From positions 124,001 through 188,000 of the forward strand of contig JAVEYB010000004.1 of the NCBI GenBank assembly GCA_034003725.1: 64,000 nucleotides of DNA, read 5' to 3'. The first letter of the stretch is position 1; each line of letters opens with the position of its first letter. The translations under genes were made by a program, and so were the position numbers. The stretch is from Candidatus Zixiibacteriota bacterium (GTDB taxonomy: Bacteria; Zixibacteria; MSB-5A5; GN15; FEB-12). The notes under the pieces were generated by a model. It was not told the DNA's origin and made no database searches. It worked only from the letters and a program-made list of their open reading frames with translations. Positions 7,904 through 16,246 of the stretch are shown here, in pieces.

Positions 7904-9640
7904 CTACTGAGGAATCACTCGTACAGGAGGCTTTAGATACGGCGTGAACAGAGATGAATCTGTGGCGCGTGTGAGTTCCCCATCGCGATACCACGCTTGG
8001 CCGATAACGTGTTCGGTACTGTCCAGACGAACCCAATGCCCCTCCCACCATTCCCAGTTCGAGATAGGACCGACCAGTCTTCCTGCATTGTCCGGCAGAT
8101 AGTACACCGCCCCGCCGGTGTCGTCGGTCGGCCACTCGCCTTCGCAGCGGATCGAGCCATCCCGTTCATAATAGGTGATACCCCGGTTTTCGCCGATGCG
8201 GAGATTGTGCGTAAATGAGAAGTCGGGATTGCCGTTGGAAAACCAGCCCCGAACAACTATGACGCGGCTTTGCAGGCTGTCGATCTCCTCACGCTGAATC
8301 CGGCCGTCCGGGTGGTAGGTCGCATGGTATCGCGCAAGACTATCGACGTCGATCGACCTGATCTCTTTGAGGGTACCGTCCTCGTACCATTCGCGCATCG
8401 TTGCCGGAGACATGCCTCCGTCGTAGGTCGCCTCAAGCTTCGGATCGCCGTTTCTGTACCACTCGGAACGGCTTGTGCGGTGTCCCGATGAATCCCGGAC
8501 TTCCAACAGCCTCATCTGACCGTTCTCAAACCACTCACAGGTGGTGTTGGGAAAGCGAACGCTACTGAACGCGAATTGAAGCTGACCGTCGTCGTACCAC
8601 AACGTCTCCGCAACCGTTTTGCCGCCCTCGTAAACCTCCAAGTTATAGGTCTGACCGTTGGGGAACCAATTGCGATATACACCCACCGACGTACCGTGCT
8701 CGTGTTCTCCCTCCATAGACTGCACACCGTTGGGATACCACTCTCGAAACCGACCGTGTTCGTTACCGTCGACGAACGGCCGCTCGATCATCGGTGTGCC
8801 GTCGGCGTAGTGCTGCTTAAGGACTCCCGTACCATCGTCGAAAATCGACTCGCCTCCAAACGACCCGTCGTAGTGCCAGTAGCGATAAGTGCCGTCGCGA
8901 ACCTGACCTCGCACATACTGTTCGATCTTGATTTGTCCGTTGGGCCAATAGGTGGCCATACGCCCGTCGGGTTGATCGTGATGATAGGTGACCTCCGACT
9001 CCAGCCTGCCGGGACCGGACCACTCCGTGTGTACTCCCTCTCGCTGCGGGCGACCGAACGGCATCACGCGAAAGCTCTGCCGCGAGCGCAGCCAACCTTC
9101 CGGCGCATATTGCGCTCTGGTAATGATGCTGTCGATCGGGGGAAGGGTATCAGTCACTCTCACCCAATAGCATCCGTCCGACCACTGCCAGTCGGCTCGG
9201 TATTCCTGTGTCAACTGAGGAACGACCTTAATCCAGACGTTTCCCGCACATAGAAAAAGTGCGGTATCCAATGGAGCCAGTGTGTCCACTCGCGGATTGA
9301 CGCAACTCTGATCAAGGACGTCTCCCCCATCAATACCTATGATCTGCAGCTCCGTCCACACTTTCATCTCAATCTCCACCGATCCGTCGGATAGATACCC
9401 GTTGAAGATCAACCTGGGACGATAGCTCTTGATCTGCAGTGTATCCATGATCTCCCACCATACCAGCCGCGCGCCCTCATCCGCCTCCACCATGTACACT
9501 TGCGGCTCGGGCTCATGCTCTCGGGTTGCTGATGTGAGAATCGTAAACGTAGCTGTGCGGCGGGCGCCGCTATCCGGCTGCGCGAAACCGACCGTACCGG
9601 CGAGCAGAACCACAACTGTCAATCGAATAAACGGCGCCAT
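7904..9640 (-). CDS. Secreted MORN-repeat (YwqK-like) protein
   Basis: Encodes 578 residues. The ATG at 9640 is preferred to the adjacent GTG at 9643 because GGAGG is 5 bases away. A Sec signal peptide (MAPFIRLTVVVLLAGTVGFAQ) is followed by a unique region to about residue 200. Then come about a dozen MORN_2-type repeats with the pattern WYxNGxxxxExxYxxG (for example EWYPNGVQSMEGEHEHG, NWFPNGQTYNLEVYEGG). Such repeats fold into a beta-hairpin ribbon. They occur in YwqK-type antitoxin-like proteins and in many exported Bacteroidetes/FCB proteins, mainly as binding surfaces. No catalytic residues are recognisable. The gene has its own predicted promoter and is flanked by unrelated genes. Confidence 0.8.
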   Translation of the reverse strand: MAPFIRLTVVVLLAGTVGFAQPDSGARRTATFTILTSATREHEPEPQVYMVEADEGARLVWWEIMDTLQIKSYRPRLIFNGYLSDGSVEIEMKVWTELQIIGIDGGDVLDQSCVNPRVDTLAPLDTALFLCAGNVWIKVVPQLTQEYRADWQWSDGCYWVRVTDTLPPIDSIITRAQYAPEGWLRSRQSFRVMPFGRPQREGVHTEWSGPGRLESEVTYHHDQPDGRMATYWPNGQIKIEQYVRGQVRDGTYRYWHYDGSFGGESIFDDGTGVLKQHYADGTPMIERPFVDGNEHGRFREWYPNGVQSMEGEHEHGTSVGVYRNWFPNGQTYNLEVYEGGKTVAETLWYDDGQLQFAFSSVRFPNTTCEWFENGQMRLLEVRDSSGHRTSRSEWYRNGDPKLEATYDGGMSPATMREWYEDGTLKEIRSIDVDSLARYHATYHPDGRIQREEIDSLQSRVIVVRGWFSNGNPDFSFTHNLRIGENRGITYYERDGSIRCEGEWPTDDTGGAVYYLPDNAGRLVGPISNWEWWEGHWVRLDSTEHVIGQAWYRDGELTRATDSSLFTPYLKPPVRVIPQ

Positions 9641-9685
9641 CACACCCTCCCGGAAAGGTGGCTAACGACATCCCCTGTCACCGAC

Positions 9686-9714
9686 AAGGTAGGTCCTTGA
9701 GCGCATGGTGTCAA
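9686..9714 (-). promoter_or_regulatory. Predicted promoter of the MORN-repeat protein gene
   Basis: TTGACA and TACCTT with a 17-base spacer on the minus strand, about 45 bases upstream of the ATG at 9640. The same -35/spacer/-10 combination occurs upstream of tssK (49312-49340). Confidence 0.6.
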
Positions 9715-9751
9715 TAATGTGACGACTCTATTCTCCTCTACATCCAAAGGC

Positions 9752-9782
9752 AAAAAAAACCCGGCGAGAGTAACTCGCCGGG
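9752..9782 (-). terminator. Rho-independent terminator of the dsbD-redoxin operon
   Basis: Read on the minus strand: a perfect 9-bp stem CCCGGCGAG/CTCGCCGGG with a 5-base loop, followed by eight T. It lies 27 bases after the stop codon of the thioredoxin-fold lipoprotein gene. Confidence 0.92.
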
Positions 9783-9808
9783 CTCACAATCTTCACGCGG
9801 TGTGCGAA

Positions 9809-10480
9809 CTAGTACTTCACCGCGCAGCCGTACGCGGCTGTCGCCTTGGTCGCCACCGGCTGACCGGCCACAACTGCGTCGAGCGCTGCAACAACGTAAT
9901 TGGCAGAGGTCGGGATGTCGGCGGTTTTGGTCGACGGCGTGTCGTCGATTGCCCCGGCATAGATCAACATTCCTTCCGGACTGATTACGTACATGTGCGG
10001 CGTGTTCGTGGCGCCGTACGCCTTGCCGACTGCACCGGTGGGATCAGCCAGATACGCCGTACCCATCCACTCCTCTGCCTCCATCCGGCTGGCCAGCTCT
10101 TCCCCCTCGAAATATCCCTGCTTGCCCGGCGCCGACGAACAGATTGTCAACCATACGACGCCTGATTCCATGTACTTCTTCTGCAGAGACTGCATGTTGC
10201 CTGACGAGTAGTGTTTCACCACGAAGGGACAGTCGAAGTTGATCCACTCGAGGACGACGTATTTCCCCTTGAAATCGGACAGCGAGTGCACCGTACCTTC
10301 GGTGTCGGTGAGCGTAAACGCCGGTGCGGGTTGGTCGATTGTCGCAACCGCAGGGGTCGCGCTCGTCTCCTGTGGCGCCGCCGTCTTCTCTGTCGCGTCG
10401 TTCTTACCGGCCTCCGCCGAACACCCTACCAACGCACTCAGCGCCACGGCGCCGAACAGCAAGCATGTTGTCTTTCTCAT
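9809..10480 (-). CDS. Thioredoxin-fold (redoxin/AhpC-TSA) lipoprotein
   Basis: Encodes 223 residues from the ATG at 10480, where a lipoprotein signal (MRKTTCLLFGAVALSALVGC, cleaved before the last Cys) begins; GGAG lies 11 bases upstream. After a Thr/Ala-rich linker, the redoxin fold starts at PAPAFTLTDTEGTVHSLSDF. The active-site region reads INFDCPFVVKHY: a single peroxidatic-type Cys in a DCPFxxKHY setting, with no CXXC. This subtype of thiol-disulfide or peroxiredoxin-like proteins is common in membrane-anchored periplasmic redoxins. It lies 61 bases after dsbD in the same transcript, so DsbD may supply its reducing power. The exact substrate (peroxide or disulfide) is open. Confidence 0.82.
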   Translation of the reverse strand: MRKTTCLLFGAVALSALVGCSAEAGKNDATEKTAAPQETSATPAVATIDQPAPAFTLTDTEGTVHSLSDFKGKYVVLEWINFDCPFVVKHYSSGNMQSLQKKYMESGVVWLTICSSAPGKQGYFEGEELASRMEAEEWMGTAYLADPTGAVGKAYGATNTPHMYVISPEGMLIYAGAIDDTPSTKTADIPTSANYVVAALDAVVAGQPVATKATAAYGCAVKY

Positions 10481-10541
10481 GAATCGCACATCTCCGTCTG
10501 ATATGGTTGTCGCACGGGTTCGCAGTCAATCATCGACGGCG

Positions 10542-12722
10542 TCACCCTTTGATCTTTATCGCAGCCAAGGCCTCCAGAACGATGCCGGGGGTAATAATCT
10601 CCGGCAGTATCCGAGGCTCGGTCTTTCCGTTTCCCTCGTACAGAACATACAGGGGTACGCTGTTGCGCCCGTAGCGGGCCAGCGCCTGCGTGATGCTGTC
10701 ATCGCGCGACGTCCAGTCGGCTTTCAGTGTCACCACGCCCTTCTCCGCGAACGTCCGCTGAACTTCTTCGACGTCCAGGGCCACTTTCTCGTTTACCTGG
10801 CAGCTCAGACACCACGCAGCGGTGAAATCGATAAATACGGGGGTGCCCGACTCGACCGCTTGACGGTAACGCTCGGGCGTGTACGGCTCCCACACGAAGT
10901 CTTCGCCCATTTCGACCAGCTGCGACCGGGACGGTGTCACCGCGAATCGCGATACACCCGTCAAGCCGACAGCCAAGCCCCCGACCAGCAGCAGCGCACT
11001 CGAAAGATACGCAACTCCCCGACGCGGCATCGGGACGGCGATCGTTCCCCACCGCCCGAATACCCATCCGCCCACGCCTATCAAGAGCAACGCGAGCATG
11101 AGCACGGCGGTCGCATTTGCTCCTGCTTGTAGACCGAGCACCCATACCAGCCATATGACCGTGGCCAACAATACGAATCCCATGACCTGTTTAAAGGTTT
11201 CCATCCAACGACCCGGGCGCGGAAGGAATTTGAGCAAGCGAGGTGACGCGGATAGAATCAGGTACGGCGAGGCCATGCCGACCGCGAGGGCCGTAAACAC
11301 GAGCATTGCGACCCAACCCGGCTGTGAGAGAGAAAAGCCGAGCGCCGATCCCATAAACGGCGCCGTACAGGGCGTCGCTACCACGGTGGCGGTAACGCCG
11401 TTGAGAAATGAGCCGGTCCATCCGCCGGATTTGCCGACGGTCGCGACCGATGTCAACGACGTTCCGATCTCGAATACTCCCAGAAGAGACAATGCGAACA
11501 AAAAGATGAATGACGAGAGAACAACCAGAAACACCGGGGACTGCAGCTGAAATCCCCAACCAAGGTTTTCGCCACCCGCTCTGAGGATCAGAAGCGCCCC
11601 GGCCAGAATCCAGAACGATACGAGTACGCCCGCGCTGAAAACCAGTCCGTGGCCGAATGCAGATCTCGTGCTGTTCCCGGCCTTATTGACAAACCCCAGT
11701 ACCTTCAGCGAGAGCACGGGTAGAACGCACGGCATCAGGTTCAGGATAATTCCCCCCAGAAACGCGAACACCAGAGCCCTCCAGACACCGCCTGATTCCG
11801 ACTTCGCCGCCGCCGTGGCAGGCGGACTACCGACGGGAGAATCGACAATGATCGCCTTCTCCGAACCGCTGCCGCGCCATCCGCTCTCGGTAAACAAGAT
11901 ACCGGTAATACGTTCCGGCGCCGATGTTGAATTGCGGAAACGCGGAACTGACAGCTCGTAGTTTGTGCTCGTACGGCGCAGCACCTGCTGTCCGGCGTTG
12001 TAGATAATCCCTTTTTCGAACGGATAAAAATAGACGTCTGCCAGCGAATCGTTGTACCACTGAGGTGGCCTCAGACTGATCGTGATGAGCGAGTCATCGA
12101 CGGTGCCGCTTATCCCCCAATCCGGCAAGTCCACGGGAAGCAATGCGCGTGTGTGATTGAACGACTCGGCAACCGAAGCATTCACGTGTGGGGTCTGACG
12201 ATCAACCGGGATCGTCAAACTGAGCTCGGCCCCCCCGGGAATACAGGCCTCACGACATACCAGCCAGTCGACCGTGGCTCGCAGCGTCACTTCACGTCCC
12301 GCCTGAAGATCAGCGGGCGGCGTGATCAACACGGGCAGAAGGATCTCCCCGTGGTAGCCATAACTTGTGAGGGGTCCGGTTTCAAATCGTTCCGGATAGG
12401 GCCACTGTATCGGACCGGAGACAAACCCGTCCGGCAGGTTCCAGGAAATGGTCGGAGGCAGACCCGCGTCACCGGGATTGCGCCAATAAACATGCCAGTG
12501 CTCGTCCATCACCAGGCGCAGACCAGTCCAGAATGGGCGCCCCGGTTGGATCGACTCCGTCTCACTGATTAGCTCTGCCCTGACGTGCCCCACGCGGATC
12601 GGCTCTCCGCGAAGATTCACCGCACCGGCTGCAATCAGCAGTACGACAAGCGAAGCGGCTATGACGCCGTTGGACAGGCGCAGAGACGGGGCGAACAATC
12701 CGGACAGGGACTGGAAAATCAT
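10542..12722 (-). CDS. dsbD: DsbD/ScsB-type protein-disulfide reductase
   Basis: Encodes 726 residues. An N-terminal signal/anchor (hydrophobic at residues 22-36) is followed by a periplasmic DsbD alpha-like domain with a CREACIPGG cysteine pair. Next comes the CcdA-like membrane domain with the two conserved cysteines in NLMPCVLPVLSLK and VVATPCTAPFMGS. A C-terminal thioredoxin domain carries the redox motif WCLSCQVNEK. The enzyme moves electrons from cytoplasmic thioredoxin across the membrane to periplasmic acceptors. The large N-terminal domain and CxxxC pair resemble ScsB rather than E. coli DsbD. It is first in a two-gene operon with the redoxin lipoprotein, which is the likely acceptor. 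No clear ribosome-binding site precedes the ATG, so the start is less sure. Confidence 0.88.
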   Translation of the reverse strand: MIFQSLSGLFAPSLRLSNGVIAASLVVLLIAAGAVNLRGEPIRVGHVRAELISETESIQPGRPFWTGLRLVMDEHWHVYWRNPGDAGLPPTISWNLPDGFVSGPIQWPYPERFETGPLTSYGYHGEILLPVLITPPADLQAGREVTLRATVDWLVCREACIPGGAELSLTIPVDRQTPHVNASVAESFNHTRALLPVDLPDWGISGTVDDSLITISLRPPQWYNDSLADVYFYPFEKGIIYNAGQQVLRRTSTNYELSVPRFRNSTSAPERITGILFTESGWRGSGSEKAIIVDSPVGSPPATAAAKSESGGVWRALVFAFLGGIILNLMPCVLPVLSLKVLGFVNKAGNSTRSAFGHGLVFSAGVLVSFWILAGALLILRAGGENLGWGFQLQSPVFLVVLSSFIFLFALSLLGVFEIGTSLTSVATVGKSGGWTGSFLNGVTATVVATPCTAPFMGSALGFSLSQPGWVAMLVFTALAVGMASPYLILSASPRLLKFLPRPGRWMETFKQVMGFVLLATVIWLVWVLGLQAGANATAVLMLALLLIGVGGWVFGRWGTIAVPMPRRGVAYLSSALLLVGGLAVGLTGVSRFAVTPSRSQLVEMGEDFVWEPYTPERYRQAVESGTPVFIDFTAAWCLSCQVNEKVALDVEEVQRTFAEKGVVTLKADWTSRDDSITQALARYGRNSVPLYVLYEGNGKTEPRILPEIITPGIVLEALAAIKIKG

Positions 12723-12876
12723 AGAGTAATTGGCTCTCTAAACTGCAAGTTGGATAAGCCCGGTCAATGCTATCTTAAACGGTCAGGCGGGCACTCTGTT
12801 CCAAATTCTTTGCAGACGGGCAATGTCGGCTTCATTAGAGCGTATCGAGGGTGGGGGTCCAGGAGGCGGCTGGTGG

Positions 12877-13467
12877 TCAGTTGTCGCTTGGCTCGGCAAG
12901 CTCGCGGTACCGCGTGCGCGGCAACTCCTCATCGGTGCGAAAACCGTCGCGCTTGATTATCCGTGCCGGCGTACCGGCGACCGTACAATCCGGGGGGACA
13001 TCGCACATGACGATGAAGCTGTTGGCTCCGATTTTGGCGTTGGAGCCGACGGTGATGGGACCCAGGAGTATCGCTCCTGTACCGATGAAGACGTTGTCAC
13101 CTATGGTTGGGTGACGCTTACCGACGTGCTTGCCCGTACCACCGAGAGTTACGTTGTGAAACAGGACACAATCGCGGCCGATCACCGTTGTCTCACCGAT
13201 CACAACCCCCATGCCGTGGTCGACGAACAGACCCGGCCCGATCTGCGCACCGGGGTGGATCTCCAGGCCGGTCAGGAAGCGGTTGATCTCCGACAAGAGG
13301 CGTGGAATAAAGGGTATCTTGAGCTTCCATAACAGATGTATAAAACGATGGAACGTGACGGCGTGGAATCCCGGATACAGCAGGAATTCGATATTACGGC
13401 ACGCCGGGTCGTTCCGGTATGTCGCCTTGATGTCTTGCAGGACCGCCCACATACGATGTATTGTCAC
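12877..13467 (-). CDS. cysE: Serine O-acetyltransferase
   Basis: Encodes up to 196 residues. Left-handed beta-helix hexapeptide repeats dominate, with the characteristic HPGAQIGPGLFVDHGMGVVIGE-type block (here split as GLFVDHGMGVV and HNVTLGGTGK) and the C-terminal VAGTPARIIKR. CysE acetylates serine with acetyl-CoA to give O-acetylserine, the substrate of the adjacent CysK. It is the short form lacking the full N-terminal helical domain of the E. coli enzyme (273 aa), as in many non-proteobacteria. The start is uncertain: the GTG at 13467 lies only 1-2 bases after GGGAG, and the ATG at 13452 lies 16 bases after it. The 20-base gap from the cysK stop indicates an operon. Confidence 0.9.
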   Translation of the reverse strand: MTIHRMWAVLQDIKATYRNDPACRNIEFLLYPGFHAVTFHRFIHLLWKLKIPFIPRLLSEINRFLTGLEIHPGAQIGPGLFVDHGMGVVIGETTVIGRDCVLFHNVTLGGTGKHVGKRHPTIGDNVFIGTGAILLGPITVGSNAKIGANSFIVMCDVPPDCTVAGTPARIIKRDGFRTDEELPRTRYRELAEPSDN

Positions 13468-13487
13468 TCTCCCGGCGAAAGTTGCGG

Positions 13488-14402
13488 CTATTCGGTGAAG
13501 AGCGGCGTAGATACGTACCGCTCCCCGGTATCACAAACAAAGGTCACGATCGTCTTTCCCTTTCCCATCTCTCTGGCGACCTGAAGCGCCGCCCACACGA
13601 TCGCGCCGGAGGAGATCCCGGACAGCAGGCCTTCCATAGAAGCCAGCTTTCTCGCGGTCCGAAGGGCGTCCTCGTTCGGCACCCGGATAATCCGGTCAAC
13701 GATCGAGCGGTCGTAATTGTCAGGAACGAACCCCGCTCCTATACCCTGCAACGGGTGCGGTCCGGGCTGACCGCCGGATAACACCGGCGACGCATCCGGT
13801 TCCACCGCCACCACAAGACAGCCATAGCGATCTTTCAGTATCCGCCCCCCGCCGCTGATCGTTCCACCGGTGCCGACACCTGCCACGTATGCGTCAAGAT
13901 GTATATCCCCAAGATCAGCGACGATTTCAGGTCCGGTCGTGTGAGCGTGGATCATGGGATTCGCCGGATTCGAAAACTGGAAGGGTTGAAACCAGTCGTC
14001 CTTCGCCGACAGTTCGTTCGCTTTGGCGATGGCCCCCTTCATACCCTCCGCGGCGGGAGTCAGAATCAGTTCGGCGCCGAATATTTTCATGAGCGCTCGC
14101 CGCTCGACGCTCATCGATTCGGGCATGATTAAGACGCAGCGATATCCTCTCGCGGCAGCTGCCATCGCCAGCGCAATGCCGGTATTGCCTGAGGTCGGTT
14201 CGACAATTGTCATCCCCGGCCTGAGCGCGCCGGACCGCTCGGCCGCTGTAATCATCGCGGCGCCTATCCGGTCTTTAACCGAGCCGCCGGGGTTGAACGC
14301 CTCCATCTTGGCATATACAGTGGCGTCTTCCGGCCCGGTGAGTCGATTGAGACGAATCAGCGGCGTCCGGCCGATAGCTTCGAGTACGTTGTTGAATCGC
14401 AT
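13488..14402 (-). CDS. cysK: Cysteine synthase A (O-acetylserine sulfhydrylase)
   Basis: Encodes 304 residues, the normal length for this PLP enzyme. It converts O-acetylserine plus sulfide to cysteine. PLP lysine is K43 in GGSVKDR; the substrate loop is [19 protein letters not shown] binds the PLP phosphate, and SGISSGA lies near the C-terminus. GAGG 7 bases before the ATG supports the start. It is transcribed together with cysE (20 bases downstream), giving the complete two-step serine-to-cysteine route. CysE-CysK pairs usually form a regulated complex in which the CysE C-terminus inserts in the CysK active site. Here CysE ends ...LAEPSDN, without the usual terminal Ile, so complex formation is uncertain. 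Confidence 0.93.
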   Translation of the reverse strand: MRFNNVLEAIGRTPLIRLNRLTGPEDATVYAKMEAFNPGGSVKDRIGAAMITAAERSGALRPGMTIVEPTSGNTGIALAMAAAARGYRCVLIMPESMSVERRALMKIFGAELILTPAAEGMKGAIAKANELSAKDDWFQPFQFSNPANPMIHAHTTGPEIVADLGDIHLDAYVAGVGTGGTISGGGRILKDRYGCLVVAVEPDASPVLSGGQPGPHPLQGIGAGFVPDNYDRSIVDRIIRVPNEDALRTARKLASMEGLLSGISSGAIVWAALQVAREMGKGKTIVTFVCDTGERYVSTPLFTE

Positions 14403-14626
14403 GGGATAACCTCACTGTTCTCTATCGGAATCGGCGGCTTTTTCGATAGCCCCGCCCAGACCTCCCCAGTTGGAAGCCCGGTTTTCACCGGCAGACCGGT
14501 GATGTTAGAAACAGAACCACCCGGTGGCATGGTTCCTTTTTCGACACCGGCGCCTCCATTACGCCGCTCGGTTAGTCACGCAATTGACTTGCGTCCGCCT
14601 GCAATAAAATTGCGACGCCCGATCGG

Positions 14627-15376
14627 TCAGAGCATGGTCATACCGCCGTCGACCGGGACGTATGCACCGGTGTTAAACACGGCCAAATCAGACAGCAGCA
14701 CGATCACCATTCCTGCGATATCGTCCGGTCGTGCGATACGCCGAAGGGGCGTAATGGCAGCCATCATGTTCTTGCGTTCGGCCGGCATGAACGCGGTGGC
14801 ATCGGTGTCCGTCAGCCCGGGCGATACGGTATTCACGCGAATGCCGCGCGGAGCCAATTCCGAGGCCACCGCGCGGACCAAGGCGTTCAGTCCGGCTTTC
14901 GCAGCGCTGTGCGCGCAGAACCCTTCCCCGGGATGTTTGGACAGACCGCTGGACACGGCCACGATTGATCCCCTCCCCAGCTCCAGCATCGAGGGGACGA
15001 ATTCCTTGAAACAGTGAAAGGCCGCCGACAACTCGCCGTTCAGTTTCGATGCAAAATCCTCCCACGGATAGTCCAGAAACGGCGCGATGCGAAACTGGAT
15101 CGCGGCATTGATAACCAGCGAGTCGATCGGCCCCAGTTTTTGTGCAGCAGTCCGCGCCAGGAGTCCGACTTCATCTGGAATCGTGACGTCGGCCTGCACT
15201 GTCACTGCGGTACCACCATCGGCAATGATTTGTGACACGACCCTCTCGGCAGCCTCGCGATTGGTTCGGTAGTTCACCACCACCCGCGCGCCGTGACGGG
15301 CTGCAAGCCGGGCGGTCGCTGCGCCTATCCCCCGGCTCGATCCAGTTACTACAACGTTTCTCCCTTCCAGCAACAT
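14627..15376 (-). CDS. Short-chain dehydrogenase/reductase with His in place of catalytic Tyr
   Basis: Encodes 249 residues from the ATG at 15376, which has AAGGAG 8 bases upstream; the ATG at 15394 overlaps that site and is rejected. A Rossmann fold with TGSSRGIG (residues 11-18) predicts NAD(P)H binding; INAA replaces the usual NNAG. The catalytic block reads SSGLSKHPGEGFCAHSAAKAGL: Ser142/143 and Lys160 are present, but the YxxxK tyrosine is His156. The C-terminus GAYVPVDGGMTML is typical of FabG-like enzymes. Activity may therefore be altered or use His as acid/base; a subfamily with this change may exist. It lies upstream of cysK on the same strand with a 224-base gap in which no gene is seen. 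Confidence 0.82.
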   Translation of the reverse strand: MLLEGRNVVVTGSSRGIGAATARLAARHGARVVVNYRTNREAAERVVSQIIADGGTAVTVQADVTIPDEVGLLARTAAQKLGPIDSLVINAAIQFRIAPFLDYPWEDFASKLNGELSAAFHCFKEFVPSMLELGRGSIVAVSSGLSKHPGEGFCAHSAAKAGLNALVRAVASELAPRGIRVNTVSPGLTDTDATAFMPAERKNMMAAITPLRRIARPDDIAGMVIVLLSDLAVFNTGAYVPVDGGMTML

Positions 15377-15840
15377 CAGGTCATCTCCTTTCATCGAGCG
15401 TTAGCCACACGTGTCGAAAGAATTCGGAACTCCGGCAGCTTCGAGCACTACCGCGTGTCATTGTATATGAGCTTGCGACGAGCGGAATCATGCGTTGAAA
15501 AGCCGGCCGTTTGTATCGATTGCGATCGCGCGTGTTGTGGACGTCACCCTTCGTGAAGGGCCTCAGATTACCGCAATGTAGATACTGAATGCAGACACAA
15601 GGCCGGCAGAGGTGCCGCCGGTGATCTCGTCGGGACTCGCGCGGGCGCGAGAGCCCACACGCCGACTCTTTGCTGGACGGATGGTCCGCAAAGTGAGATT
15701 CTATCTCAACGGAATAGCCTGTCGAATTGGATGAATCGAACACAACACCCCCACCGACAGCCGTTCATAATTCGATTACCGCAGTGTAGAGAATCTGTCA
15801 AAACCGGTCAAGTCGGGTGTGTTTTCACGGCAGAAATAAT

Positions 15841-15913
15841 AAGACCGGCGGGCAGGAAGCTGGGAGGGGGGCAGAAACCCAGCGAAGTAACCCACCCGGC
15901 CGGTCGAAGTCTT
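15841..15913. other. Folded intergenic element, possible structured RNA or palindromic repeat
   Basis: An outer stem pairs 15843-15852 (GACCGGCGGG) with 15895-15905 (CCCGGCCGGTC) with one bulged base. It can be extended by AAGAC/GTCTT around a GAA bulge. An inner stem pairs GCTGGG (15859-15864) with CCCAGC (15878-15883). It matches no riboswitch class I can name, and orientation is unknown. Confidence 0.4.
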
Positions 15914-15944
15914 AATGGCTCATACGGATCCAAGAAATGGGGTC

Positions 15945-15977
15945 GTGTCATATTTTGTCAATAACAATATTTGACAC
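15945..15977. promoter_or_regulatory. 33-bp imperfect palindrome, candidate operator
   Basis: Outer arms are GTGTCA and TGACAC; an inner TTGT/ACAA pair surrounds the centre. Thirteen of sixteen positions in each arm are complementary. It lies about 270 bases upstream of the sigma-factor start in AT-rich sequence. Confidence 0.5.
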
Positions 15978-16104
15978 GTAAGAACCTGCCACAAAAGAAA
16001 AACGGGCGTTCATGCTGCCAAAGAGCAAACCCCCGTCTGCGATCTGGTGCCCCCACCTTGTCTGCATGAAGATACGTACATTTGAGAGGCTTCTACAACA
16101 GAAT

Positions 16105-16120
16105 TTGCGAACTTTCGCAA
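16105..16120. promoter_or_regulatory. 16-bp palindrome TTGCGAA-CT-TTCGCAA
   Basis: Two perfect 7-bp arms with a 2-base centre, 27 bases upstream of the -35 hexamer of the sigma-operon promoter. This is the usual position and size of an activator or repressor dimer site. Confidence 0.55.
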
Positions 16121-16124
16121 GCGA

Positions 16125-16156
16125 TATTGGACAAACGAGCCCGGTCTTGTCCAATA
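16125..16156. promoter_or_regulatory. Perfect 10-bp inverted repeat overlapping the -35 element
   Basis: TATTGGACAA (16125-16134) and TTGTCCAATA (16147-16156) are exact reverse complements separated by 12 bases. The right arm contains the -35 hexamer TTGTCC, so protein binding here would block or modulate transcription of the sigma-factor operon. Confidence 0.65.
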
Positions 16157-16175
16157 AAGGATCATCTTGTATAAT
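16147..16175 (+). promoter_or_regulatory. Sigma70-type promoter of the sigma/anti-sigma/CHAT/subtilase operon
   Basis: TTGTCC and TATAAT with a 17-base spacer, predicting a transcript start near 16182 and a leader of about 65 bases before the ATG at 16247. Confidence 0.75.
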
Positions 16176-16246
16176 GTCGTAGCCCCTGGCCAGACCTGCG
16201 TCGGACGAGGCGCTGCCAATCCCTAGCACGCGAAACGGAATACTTG

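Larger units (their letters stand above)
15377..16246. other. Regulatory intergenic region without genes
   Basis: This 870-base gap separates the divergent SDR gene and the sigma-factor operon. Open frames inside it lack coding features. It contains short perfect hairpins (for example CCCTTC/GAAGGG at 15547-15560 and CTCGCGC/GCGCGAG near 15637-15652), a larger folded element at 15841-15913, three palindromes and a consensus promoter, which are listed separately. Base composition falls in the last 300 bases, as expected of a regulatory region. Confidence 0.6.

Noticed and set aside
15841-15913. Possible TPP riboswitch (CCCAGCGAAGTAACC looks a little like the thi-box)
   Set aside because: The CTGAGA segment and correct helix order are missing, and the downstream gene is a sigma factor.
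15731-15964. Open frame of 77 codons upstream of the sigma factor
   Set aside because: No ribosome-binding site or family similarity, and it runs through the folded element and into the 33-bp palindrome.
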